From Arctopsyche grandis (Eukaryota; Arthropoda; Insecta; Trichoptera; Hydropsychidae): DNA of 64,000 nt. Below, one piece after another: positions 24,989 to 38,600 of the stretch. Position 1 is the first letter of the stretch; every line of letters starts with the position of its first letter. The notes under the pieces were generated by a model. The model saw only the letters and a program-made list of their open reading frames with translations, did not search any database and was not told the origin of the DNA. The stretch spans positions 24,097,986-24,161,985 of the forward strand of contig NC_135355.1 of assembly GCF_051622035.1 (NCBI RefSeq), read 5' to 3'. Position numbers and translations under genes: made by a program.

Positions 24989-27298
24989 ATGTGGAAGAGG
25001 ACTCGAGTAAAGATAAAAAATCGACGAAGACCACGGGCAGAAAAAATGCTCGTCTATGGCGTCTCCTGGCGTTACCTTTTATTCCAATTCTGGCACTCAT
25101 TGTGCAAACTACTATTTCTCTAAGACATAGTCTAATCTATAAGCAAGAAGTAATTGAAATTGAGGCACAGGTAAAGTATATTTTAACTTAAATATATTAA
25201 AACTCAAACTACGTACAAAGTATGAATAAGGATGCAACTACAGGAAATTTTTTACTATATTACTTTTCTAGTTGAAGTTATTTTGTTTTTATTTAAAAAA
25301 TCTTTTATGCATATCACATATGTATGTAAATATGTATAGAAACCCCCGTTAAACATTTTTAATTATGTATAACAGTGGTTCCTAACCTATTTTGAATCAC
25401 GTACCACTTGATAGTACTTAGCGCTAAATTGTACCACCATATAAAAATTTCAATTTGTTTTTGCAAGTGTAATTATTTTATATAGTATTTGCATGGTAAG
25501 GAATGTAAAGACAGGATACACGCAATATGTATGTAGATCTGTTTTGGTAAGAAATTTTATGAAAAAAATGTTATTTGTGGAGTAAAAAATTGTAATATGC
25601 TCAAAGTTTAATATATTTATCTACTATTTTATCATACTTCTATTATTGATAAATGGTTTTAATAAAAACCATTTATCTCTAATAAGCTCAATGTCAGAAA
25701 GCTGTTCATATTCTTCACTAATATCCAGCCAAAAATTAATAGCCTCATTTATTTAAAATTCAGTTTTTAAATGCAGTAATTTGAAAGTTCAATTAAGTTC
25801 TCCTTTTCCTTGGTAGCTGTCCGAAAATGTTCATTTTCAAAGGGGTTTGAAATCCAATTGTTTGCTTCTTAAGGTTTGGGGAAGCACTGTGTAACAGACG
25901 ATTTCATCCCTTTTAAATGTTCAATTATTTTTTCACGTACATACATATATCCCGAGACATACTATTATTGTTCTCAGATAAGAAATTATCAAATACTTCA
26001 AAGTTTCAAATACTTCAATATTATAGATTCCAAAATCTAGTTTTCTAATCATACTATCAATTTTATCTGCAACATTAAAGATCATTATCGAGTTGTTCTC
26101 GAGTGTCAAATTCAAGTTATTTATTTATTGGAGCGCTAACACGGTAAATTTAAAAATGCACTCCAAAATCCATGCCGGATCTGAGGAAAACGTATCGATT
26201 GCCAGATTTTCGATCATCAACTGTACATACATATGTACATATAGCAGCATAGTTCGGGCGTTAAGTTAAGGATTCGATCCTGTGAGCTGACCTCGATTGA
26301 AAAGAATATATAGTATATCTGTAGTGCTGCTAGTCAGACCTGGATATCTGTGACTCCAGGTCGATCGTTTCCCATCAGAGTTTGCCTATTTTCTCTAACT
26401 TCATTGTTGAAACGGTTCCCGATTAAAAATTGGCTAAAATCCTTCCTACCTACTATGTCACCACTATTTGAGTATGGATTAATTTACAATAAAATTTATA
26501 TTATAATTCATAGGTGCCTCGTAATTCAGCGACTTGTATAATAAAAATGCTGTATTGTTTGCAATTGGCCAGGAAGGTGCATTGGGGTTTACCTGTAAGG
26601 CATTCCTGGTATAGAATGTAATAAATGTAATATTGCCGTCGACAATGACTAAGTAAGACAATGTTTATTAATTATATAAAAAATATTTCAAAATATTGTA
26701 AATCATTCATTCCTGCATTTCCGCCTGCATGTATTTGCAATATTAAAAATAACATCTTCAATTATCTACATACGTACGTATATATATGTACGTAGTTTAA
26801 TTTTGGAAAAGCATCCGTTTAAGAATAACGCATTAGATCAAAACCGCATAAATTAATAAATAATTGATGGATGGGTGTGTGTATTAATGGGTTGAGCAGA
26901 ATATTAAATGTAGCATTTTTTTAATAAATATGTTGTTGATACAACCGGAAATGGTATTTTCCCTCTTCAATTCGAGGAAACTGTTCATTGTATCGAACTG
27001 GGATTTCATACATACATGTTTCAGCTGAAAATTGAGTAACACAATAAATTCGGTGTCAATCTATCAACCGAAAGTGGCAGTTTACAGTCCCGTTCGCTTT
27101 TTATACTATATTTTTCAGCCTTTTAAATCCCGGGAAATTTTCCTCTTTGAAATGTCAGAAATTTTACCAACTGATTTTTTAAAAACCCCTGAACATGTCA
27201 GCTAAAAATTAATAATTTTGTTAATACTTGCAACTGAAGTGGAAATTTTCTCATAAAGGATATTTCACTTTTTCATTTTGATCTTTAATCTTCATATA

Positions 27299-27386
<88 letters not shown>

Positions 27387-29607
27387 TAATTTTTATAACC
27401 TGATATTTTTTAAATATTTCTATCTGAACCGGAAGTAGTACTTTTACTCTAGAGAATCGAAGTTTTTTATGTTTTTCTCAAAAACTTTTTGGTTTATTGA
27501 ACTGAAATTTCATATCTAGAAGTATAAGCTTAATACCAAGTTATTTATAAAATTTAGTAAGCATATGTCAACCGGAAGTGGCAGTTTACTCTTGTTCAAT
27601 TACCACTATTTTTTTCGACCCCTTAAACATGTGTGTTCGTCACAAAAAAATTCAAGTATAATTCTTGTGGCAATGTGATGAAAATAAAAAAAAATTATTA
27701 AATTTTATAAACCGGAAGTGGGATTTTTTTCTCTTAGAAAGGTTGAAAATGTTGTGCCCACTACTCTGTCCACACCCCCGAACGTATTAAACTGAAAATT
27801 TATATTTCTATCCTTTATGTACTAACTTAGATCTGGTAGGGTTTTGGTCAGAATTCGTAAGCCGGAAGTAGTATTTTTTTTTAAAACAATATTTCATTAT
27901 TTTTTCGTTATTTTATTTTGACCTTTTAAATTGTCTTAAGCTTCTTGATATTTATTGTGTATAATAAAAATAGTGATTTTAAGTAAAAATAAAAAAAAAA
28001 TCACTTAATTTAATGAACCGGAAGTGGGATTTTTTTCCTCGTAGAAAGGTCAAAAATGTTGTGCCCACTACTCTGTCCACACCCCTAAACGTATTAAGCT
28101 GAAAATTTATATTTCTATCCTTTATGTACTAACTTAGAGCTGGTAGGGTTTTGGTCAGAATTCGTAAACCTGAAGTAGTATTTTTTTTTAAAACAATATT
28201 TCATTATTTTTGCATTATTTTATTTTGACCTTTTAAATTGTTTTAAGCTTCTTGATATTTATTGTGTATAATAAAAATAGTAATTTTAAGTAAAAATAAA
28301 AAAATCACTTAATTTAATGAACCGGAAGTGGGATTTTTTTCCTCGTAGAAAGGTCAAAAATGTTGTGCCCACTACTCTGTCCACACCCCTGAACGTATTA
28401 AGCTGAAAATTTATATTTCTATCCTTTATGTACTAACTTAGAGCTGGTAGGGTTTTCGTCAGAATTTGTAAACCGGAAGTAGTATTTTTTTTTTAAACAA
28501 TATTTCATTTTTTTATTTTGACCTGTAAAATTATTTTTATTTTTTTGATATTTAATGAGTATAATACTGATAGTGATTTTCAGTAATAAAAAAATTTGAA
28601 CAAAATCTGACAACCGGAAGTAGAACTTTTGTTTTGTGCAAGTTTCCATAAATCTCCATCAATTTGTATCGCTATCATAGTCATCAGTTCAATATCGAAT
28701 TTTGTTTTGTAACCTTCTTATATTCCTCAAATACATAGATAAAGTCATGGGTTGGTCACACCCGAATTTTTTTTCTACGTTTAGAAGTTCTCCCTGCCTG
28801 CTATGTATTCAGCTATGAACTAAACACATTTTAACTATTTTTCGTCTCAAAAATTGCAATCATCGAAAATCTTTTAAAAATATTCCCGTAAATTATATCG
28901 AATTTTCTTATTTCAAATAGCGGGCTTCCGAAAACTTTTAATTTTTCACAACAGGTTTCCGGAAACGCTCAGAAACCCTAGAACGACATCACTATATAGA
29001 AAGCAGTTTCGTTGTCTTTCTCTCAATTCACTCGGAGCTGGAATATCTACATATATACATACGTACATATACAATATTATATATTTGTCGTTTTATAATT
29101 TAAGTTTTTGAACTTTTAACTTTTATAGTTTCGGTAGAGAAAATTAATCAAGGAAGTACGTAATGACACGTAACGTCATGCAAGGTAAGGTAACGCCTTG
29201 CGGTTGTTTTGAAAAAACAAATCGACAGCTTCCACTTAGTATATCACTATGTCATTTTAATTAAGTGAAGTAGGTAAAAGAAAGTTTGGTCTCTTTATTA
29301 TTTATATTATTTTTTATATTTATATACCAGGAAGGCCATACAGGTAAACCCCAATGCGCCTTCCTGGCCAATTATAAACAATGCAGCATTTTTATTACAC
29401 AAGTCAATGAATTACGAGACACTAAAAACTCGTAATTAAGGAGACATCTATGAATTTTACATACATTTTATTGTACATTAATCATACTCAAATAGTGGTG
29501 ACATAGTAGGTAGGAAGGTTTTTAGCCAATTAAATCGGGAACCGTTTCAACAATGAAATCAGAAACATTGGAAAACTCTGATAGGAAACGATCGACCTGG
29601 AGTCACA

Positions 29608-29682
<75 letters not shown>

Positions 29683-32600
29683 TAGGTTACAAAAAAGTGT
29701 ATAAACAAAATTGGGCGACTGGAAGTAGAACTTTTTTCTTACTGAAAAGCCAATATGGATGCGGTGCATCCGCTCTAAAATCGCCAGACAAATTGAACGA
29801 CAGATTAACGGACGGCTGCTTTAAATGCAATTCTCGTCTTCTCGAATGATAGATTGCACATCAGATGACGGGTAACCTTTCGATGTGCACAGATGCAATT
29901 ATTAAAATGGTAATTATTAAAATTGAGTTGGATCTTTCAGGCGAGTTTAATAAGGGAAGATTCGATAAGTTCCGAATCTTGCCTTATTAAACTCGCCAGA
30001 AAGATCCAACTCAATTTTAATAATTGCATATGTGCACATCGAAAGGTTACTCGTCATCTGATGTGCAATCTATCATTCGAGAAAACGATAATTACGTTTA
30101 AAGCTGCCGTTCTGTTAATCTGTCGATTTTAGAGCGGATGCACCAAACCCAGCCAATATGTATGTATGTATTATATTTACCGCTCAAACGTATATTGAGT
30201 GCTACATACTTGTCTGTTCCGCTGTGTTCGTTATAAAATTAATTATGCTTATGATATTCCTAAAATATACATACAAAGCCGAAAGTTGAACTAATCCGAT
30301 TTTATTAAAAGTTTAATTTAAAAATTTATATACTCTTCAAAGATTAAACAGATTTGATGCAAAAACAAAACAAACGCCAAATATTTTATGAAATTAAAAT
30401 TTTGAAACGATATTGACGCGATTTATTTATTTTAAATGTGCATATGTGTGTACATATTAATCACTGCGCTTCGCCATCTAATAATTTGATATAAATTGAT
30501 TTCAAAATTATAGTATAAAAGCTCACGTCCGAATTATTTATTGTGTGCCTGCAATCCCATGCGTCATTTTAAAATACACACGTACATCGGATGTCGATAT
30601 TACTGTCTGTCGGTGATGATTTATTACAAAATAATTGAAAGCAACATTTGAATGCGTTGAATAAATGTTATTTCCGTGAACTATTGAATTTAATTTCCAC
30701 GAAGTAGAATTGTTAATTTTTGAATGGTGCTTCGACGTAGACTTTGTCAGTTTGAGAGGCAAACAACACAATTCCCATCATATCATACAAACTAAACCGT
30801 ATACAAAGAATACAAACAAATAAAATATTAATATAAATTGTACATAAGCTGAAACAATTGTTCCAGCCTCCGTCAGGTGAAGGAGAATATTGCATAAACA
30901 TAAAACTGCAATCTGTTTATGAAAATATCATGCAAACATATTATAATTTATTTTATTTTAATTCAATTTGAAATATTCTATTTTCATTTTTTGTCGAATA
31001 ATGCAGACATTTCCGTCACTTTGTTACCAAAGTTGTCATCATGTTGTTGTACGAGTCTTCGTCATGTGTAAAGCCCGGACCCAGAGGGTGCCGCGTATTG
31101 TTCAAATGTTGTAAATGCATTGTTAAAGGTTTTCCGAACATTTTTTACAAAGGATTTACAACAATGGAACAATGAGCGGCACCTTGGCTATCCTACCTCT
31201 AGTCATGTGCATAACTACTACAATATATGTGATACACAGGCCCGGGCCGAGGGTGTATGGTGCCCCCTAGTCAAATTGGTTTTCAGCCTGCCCCCCCCCC
31301 CCTTTAATTTTACAATTTTAAATTTAAATTACAGAAATATTTTATTAAATACAATTCCAAGTAACCGTTTGTACCGACGATTTATTTTTGACAATTTTAT
31401 TCGTGAGCTATTGATATTTGACAGTCAACTTCCTGCGTTCTTCATAAATGATTATTACTTTGAGTAGAAATTTTTTTTTATATAAAATGTTTTATAAGTT
31501 CAAATAAAGCCAATTGTCTTATTTATTTTTCAATTTTATAATCCAAAAAGAGGAAAATTGAGGGCGCCTCATGGTGCACTAAATCACGTGCCTAATTTGT
31601 TGCACCTTTGAGCCGGCCCTGTGTGTACATATTTACATACATGCAATGAACTTAAAATAATTCAAAATACTGAAAACCTTTTATTCAAAATATCTTCAAT
31701 TCGCATTTAAAATCAAAGCTGACATTCATGTTTAGCATGTAAAAGACTTGGCCTGTAAACTACCAAGTTAAAAATTTTATTTACTTTCCATTTTCATCCG
31801 CGATAATTCACTTTACGGTTATTATCTGCCATCGAAGCTTTAGAAACAGCACAGTTTTTCCACGAGGTTGAAATGAACTATGATTACAAGTTTTATGACA
31901 TTTACGAACTATATACATATAGTACGAGTATACCACCTTAAACTTTCCTACACTACCGCATTTTATGGACGGGAAGTTTATCTCGTTTATCACACACTTA
32001 AACTAAGCCCTATCGTAATGATTTTACCTCCAACACAGCAAACAATACACGATACCTGACGCGACATTGTGGGCAAAATTTAATTAACACCAGGCAGGTG
32101 TATAAGGAAATGTTCATGCGTAATGGAATGCAATTTCAATAATGCAATATTTATACAAATCGTAAGTGGTTAGTAAAAATAATATAAATGATAAGATTTT
32201 CAACTATGTATGAATGTATTTATGTATGTAGATGCATCGGATATATACTTTAGTAATACACGGAAAATGCATTACATTTCAGCAGAGAGATGAAGTCTGG
32301 ATATGGGAAAATTATGCTGTAAAATTCATTGCTGAATATCCGAACATCCGATTCATAATTTCGAACTGAAATGTGTGTGAAATATGAGATCGTGGTCTAC
32401 ACGCATCGTGTCTCATGTTTACGATTCCCTTCGGGCTAGTGACCTCAAATTTTCACCAGTTTCATTTTAGTCAACGCTTTCTTCGATTCCGCAATGAGCT
32501 TTCCCTCGAATTGAAATATTTTCCCATTTTTTTCTCGTGAAAAACAAAAACGTTACTTTTTATTTGCATTGCGTTGGCAAATACATACATAATATTTGAG

Positions 32601-35600
32601 TCATGCTTGATTTGTTCAAAATAAAATATTAAATACGTACATACGTATGTATGTAGGTCGACCAGTTTCAAACTAAGGGCGAAGTTTATAAACTACTAGC
32701 TGAACCCGGCATGCGTTGCAATGCCACAATAATGCATGCAATACCCGTTCCCGTTCACGTTCCCGTTCCCATTCTCGTTTCCGTTCCCATTTGTCGGAAA
32801 AACGCAGGCAGCGAACACATTTTAAATTATTCAATTGTTTGTTTATTTTACCCTAAAGCGGGCTCGAGTTTCACGGCGTTCTCCGTTTTTTGTCGGGAAC
32901 TCTTGCGAAAAAGATTTCACCACACTCATTGGTTCGCGGCGCGAGTTCACGCCGTTGTTCGCGCGCGAGTGTAGAGCCCGCTTAAGAGCGTTCTGAAAAC
33001 AGGCATGCTGTATAGTATGAATAGAAGTAGTACTTTCCGTGCAGTGTTCTGCCGAACTATTGACGCGCAGTGCTGGATAATATAAACAGACCTAAATGCA
33101 ACAACAAATTCCGGCGATTAAACATAAATAAACTAAACTTTGAATTAAATATCATGAAATTCAACTAATTAACTAAAAAATTCAAAAAAGTAAAGACATT
33201 AGTTGCAACATAAGTAATTTTATACCTTAAAATGATCATGCATTAAAATGATCTTTGGAAAACGCTATCATACAAATATTTTGTTTTATTTTATCTTACA
33301 TTACATAGATATCTACCAGAAAAGCTTAGCAGGTAAACCCCAATGCGCCATCCTAGCCAATTACAAACATTGCAGTATTTGTTATTACATAAATCGCTGA
33401 ATTTCGACATGCTGAAGAAAACGAAAATAACTATTAATTAATTAATGAATTAATCCATAGAGACATCTGACTTGCACATATTTTTTTACATACTGACATA
33501 AATCAAATTCTGATATTGATGACATATGCATGTATGTATGTATGTAGGTTTTTGGCAATTTGATGGAGGAACCGTTTCAACAATGAAATCAGATAAATTG
33601 GCAAACTTTGATAGGAAACGATCGACTTGGAGCCACAAATATCCAAGTCTGACCAGCAGTATTAAAGATTAGTACGGGATCGAACCCGGTACCTCTCGGT
33701 GCTTAACATAAACGCAACCACGGAGCCATACTGCTGGCTATGTACATATGTATGTATTATACTATAGTATAGTAACTATACATTAGATCGCAGCGAATAA
33801 TGCAAATTTTGGATTTCCCACGATGTACATATGTATATACACTTGGAAAGCTTGCGTGGTATTAACTTCATTCAACATAGTCTTGTGAATAAAGTAAAAA
33901 AAATATTAAACAAGTGTGATTGTCATGTGCGAAGTTTAAGTTTTATTGAATTTTTATATGAAATTCCGTGAAATTTGACCATTAAATTCCCAACCACCAG
34001 CATAGGATATCAGGCAGAAGGGCACTTCTCTGGGAGTTAAGTAATAACGAGCTCGGTCTCTGAAATATGATATGTGCTCGTTATTTGTTCTTCCGGATGC
34101 CAACCAAAAAAAAATCCACGTAAAAATGAAACGAATCGAACTCGGTAATTGCATTTTTCGAACAAATATTTTGTCCTGTGCAGGTGAGCAGAGCAACGGA
34201 CCTGGGAAAACTAGTGACCCGATTACAACTGGAGAGATCTGAAGTTGCATTTTTCATCTTTACGAATGGGAGTACATTGAGGTAATTATTTCCTATTATG
34301 TAAGAAACTTAATTACATTATGTAGCACTACTGTGCTAATTGTTATTAAACTAAAAACGTACGAATACATGTATTGATGATATGTCTTTTTATCAAAAGC
34401 TTTTAATTAGTTTCATTTGTTCTATTTTATTTTTGATTTCTCCCAACTAAAAAGTTAAACTATATACATATATACATATATGTATTTACAATTTTTCGTT
34501 TCGATTTTGAGTGAAACTCCATAGTACGTACATATGTACATAGGATATATGTACGTACGTACTTTAAATATAGATAAAGTCAAATCATACTGTGTAGCGA
34601 AACTTCATTATACTGAACTCGGAAAAAACTAAAAACTGCTGCTAAATGCAGGACCGGGTGAATAGCTCGTTACGCTGAAAATTTCGTTATTGTATTTGTT
34701 ACACCGAATCCGTGAAATTGTCTATTACACGCATTCGGCAAGAGAATTGCCGAATGCGTGAAAAATGCAAGCATGTTGCCCAGTTCACGGATTTGGCAAA
34801 TTTTTTGGCGAATGCGTGCATTCGGCAAGAATTTGTCTGCTCAAAGCATGGAGTCGGCTCCGGTGTTGTTTTTTAGAACTGGACAGCGTGGACAAGTGTC
34901 AAAGTGACAACTGAATGAGGATGTTTAATTTAGTTTAATTTACATATTATTATGTATAATATGACTACAAACATATGTTTCGATCATCTCATATGACTTA
35001 TACATAAATTAATGCCATTTTTATACATTTTGATCAATATTTTAACAGTGAAACATATGTATGTAGTCATATTATACATAATAATATGTAAATTAAACAT
35101 CCTTATTCAGCTGTCACTTTCACACTTGGTTTTAATATAACACGCTGTCCAGTTCACGCATTCTGAACTGGGCAACGTGCTTGCATTTTCACGCATTCGG
35201 CAATTCTCTTGCCGAATGCTTGTAATAGACAATTTCATGGATTCGGTGTAACATATTCATTACTAGCTGAACCCGGCATGCGTTGCAATGCCACAATAAC
35301 GCATGCGATTCCCGCTCCCATTCCCGTTCCCGTTCTCGTTCCCGTTTCCGTTCTCGTTCCCATTTGTCGGAAAAAATTTGAAATTATTCAATTATTTGTT
35401 TATTTTACCCTAAAAAACATTTGAAATTATTGCGTTGCAATGCCATTCATTCCAGTTTTACACGAATAAAGTAGATGGTTTTCCGATGCGAGAGCAGACC
35501 ACATACTCCGGTTATTTTCATAATCTCCTTTGCAGTAAAAGAGTTTCCAGTCTTGCGTCCCGTTGCTCGTCTGTTTCTTTCGTGCTTGAGGTGTAGATTG

Positions 35601-38600
35601 ACCAATCGCTTTTCGTTTGGGTGGCATAATTAATTGAATGTTTGAATTGTAAATATTCCTTTGTTTTTGTAAATTTAATTGTTCGTTGGTTTTCGTTGAT
35701 CGTCTGTTTTTCCGCGACTTACGCGAATACGAATTTCCTTTCTTCAGACGTCGCGTTTCAAATAATGGTTGTAGTTGGCGGACTTGTACATATATCGCGT
35801 TTCAAATAATGGTTGGAGAACAAACAACGTCTTGTCAAAACCGTGTCGAATAACGCATGCAATTCCCGTTCCCGTTTCCATTTCTCGATACGCTTCGATA
35901 AGTGAATGTCTCAGTTTCAAATTAATCTTCAAAATAAGGCTTCGCTCGGTATTTGTAATATAAACCGCTTAAATATGACTAATCTAATAGTAAAAAAAAA
36001 AAATTAAAAAAAAAAAATTATTTTTTATTTTTAAAAAAAATATTTTATTTGGTTCTTCCATATTTTTAACAGACTGACCATCGTCGTTTTCGTCATTCCT
36101 ACTCTTCTGCAGATTTCCGATTGGCATCCTCTTTCTCATGAAATCAAGGCACCTAGGTAGATAAAGTCGTCAACTTCCCCATAGTCTTTTAGAGCGTTAA
36201 ACTTTATGAGAGTTTCAAATCTATCAACGAATAGGATTTTTGTTTTAGTTTTTATCTCTAGACCCAGGCTCTCTATCTCTATTCTACGAAGTACTTCGGC
36301 CATTTTATCCTTATTGCTGGCCATTAAGAGGGCTGGACACCAGCGCCTTGTCCATACAAACGTATTAGACTTCTCCCTTCCTCAATTATGGCACTAGAGA
36401 AATTATTTTTGAATATGCTATGGATATCCACCATTGGGTTGCATCTCTCGTTTTATTTTTTTGATTAGTTATTTTTTATAGGAGCTAGGAGCCGCCAAAC
36501 ATCTATAAAATCGCCTCTTTTTTACACCCACGAAAAAAGTCCAGCGTGCTTATTTAACGGTCGATTTAAAAAAAAATACGCGCATAGCTGCAGAGAAAAT
36601 ATCGTTCTTATACCGATGATGATTTTTTTTTTAAATTGGTCCAGTTTCGGAGGAGAAAATAGGAGAATACGAAACCTCGATTTTGCCAATTTAAAATACG
36701 TTTTATCTGGTCGAAACGCAACTGTCGCATTTACTCAATATATTTATTGATATATATTGTCGCATTCACTCAATATATGTATATATCGAAGAAAGGAAGG
36801 GCAACAAAATTAAGGTTTCGGATGTACAGCCCTCTTAACGTCATGTCGTCCGCGAATCTTATGTTAGATATCTTTCTGGTGCCTATTGTTATTCCACCTT
36901 CCCATACGTCGAGTGCTCTTCTCATTATGTAATCCCCATATATGTATATGTACATACATATGTCTATAAAAAAAGATCAGGAGAGAGGATTCATCCCTGT
37001 CGGACGCTTTTTTAGACGTTTGTATGTGTGCACATTTTGTATTTACATACATATGTATATGCAATTCTTCTTCTTCTTCTAATGCTGAATCCGTATTCGG
37101 ACGTAGGCGACTACCATGGGCAGAAATCGTTTATGGCCCGTGCGAATTCCTCCCATCCATGACCTGATGTTCCGGAGCCAAGAGAGATTCTTTCTTCCAA
37201 GCCACCGTTTACCTTCTATTTTCCCCTCTATGATTGTTTGTAGAAGGCGATATTTGGGGCCGCGAATAATTTGGCCAAAGTATTCCATCTTACTGCACTT
37301 CACCGTGTCAAGAAGCTGTCTCTCTCTCTCTTTTTATGAAGAAGCTGGAGGACCGTTTCGTTCCTTACATGCTCCTTCCATGAGATCTTTGGCATCCTCC
37401 GATAACACCACATTTCAAAGGACTCTGTCCTGTTCAGGCAGGCCACTAACAGCGTGTACCTACATACGTTTCGCATCCGTATAGCAACGCCGACCAAACA
37501 TAGGAGCGCAGGATTTTTAAGCGCAATTTCATAGACAACCTTCGACAACACAAAACAAAACAACAAAGGCATTCCTTGCTATTTCGAACCTTCTTCTTAT
37601 CTCAATTTCGGAACTGACGTCCGTATTGATCATAGCTCCTAGGTATTTTTGTTCGACCTGTTCAATCATTTGTCTGTGCACACTCAAGTTTAATGAATCC
37701 GTCTTTTCTTTACATATGGTCATTGATTTTGTCTTCTTGATATTAATAGACAGACCCCATTTTTGACATGCTTGATCGATTGCGATCAATAGCGATTGCA
37801 GGCAATATTGACTGAGAGTGCCGAATCATCAGCGAATATTCAGTCAATATTGCCGTGTCATCAGCGAAACGGATATTATTTATAATTTCGCCGCCTATTC
37901 TTACTCTTATTCGACTATCGTCTGCCTGGTTGAACACCATTTCTGAATACAGATTTAAGAGCATGGGCGAAAATACACATCGCTGCCGTACCACTCGACG
38001 AATTTCTACTTTTTCGGTTTCCAAGTCTTCGACCTTCACGACAGCAGATTGATTCCAGTATAGGTTCTTCAAAAGGGCGATATGCTTTGCATCTATCCCA
38101 GTTTGGTTTAGTGCAAGGATTAATCTGTCATGTTCCACTCTATCGAATGCCTTTTCGAAGTCGATGAAACAGACTTATAGGTATACTCTTTTAGAATTCC
38201 CTACATTTTTGTAGGAGTAACTTCCCTTGTTCCCAATCCTCCTCTGAATCCTCTGAATATGCAATAGATGAAACTAATAAAAAATATTTTGACTGCAAAT
38301 TTATTAAGTTGTTATAATTTGTTTATTAAACTGGCTTTTTCTTGTTTGCAAAGAAAGTACTTCGATGATTAAGGCTGTGATTTTTTTTTTGAAAAAATTT
38401 GTAGTGATTTTAATTTTTCTTGTTTTCTTCTAAATTTTTTTTTTTTTTAGTTTATATTTATATTTCTTACATTATTACTATAAAAGTAGACATACTAATG
38501 TTCTATATAGTAAGTTTTAACATCCCCCCCCCCCCTTCTCCGAAAAAATCCTGGTTATGCGCCTGGACTCTATCTTAATTAAAACTTATTCCATATAAAG

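Noticed and set aside
33954..34250. 98-codon minus-strand frame
   Set aside because: It overlaps the cyclase exon 34184-34281 on the opposite strand, and the plus-strand exon has matching phases and a conserved NIT motif.
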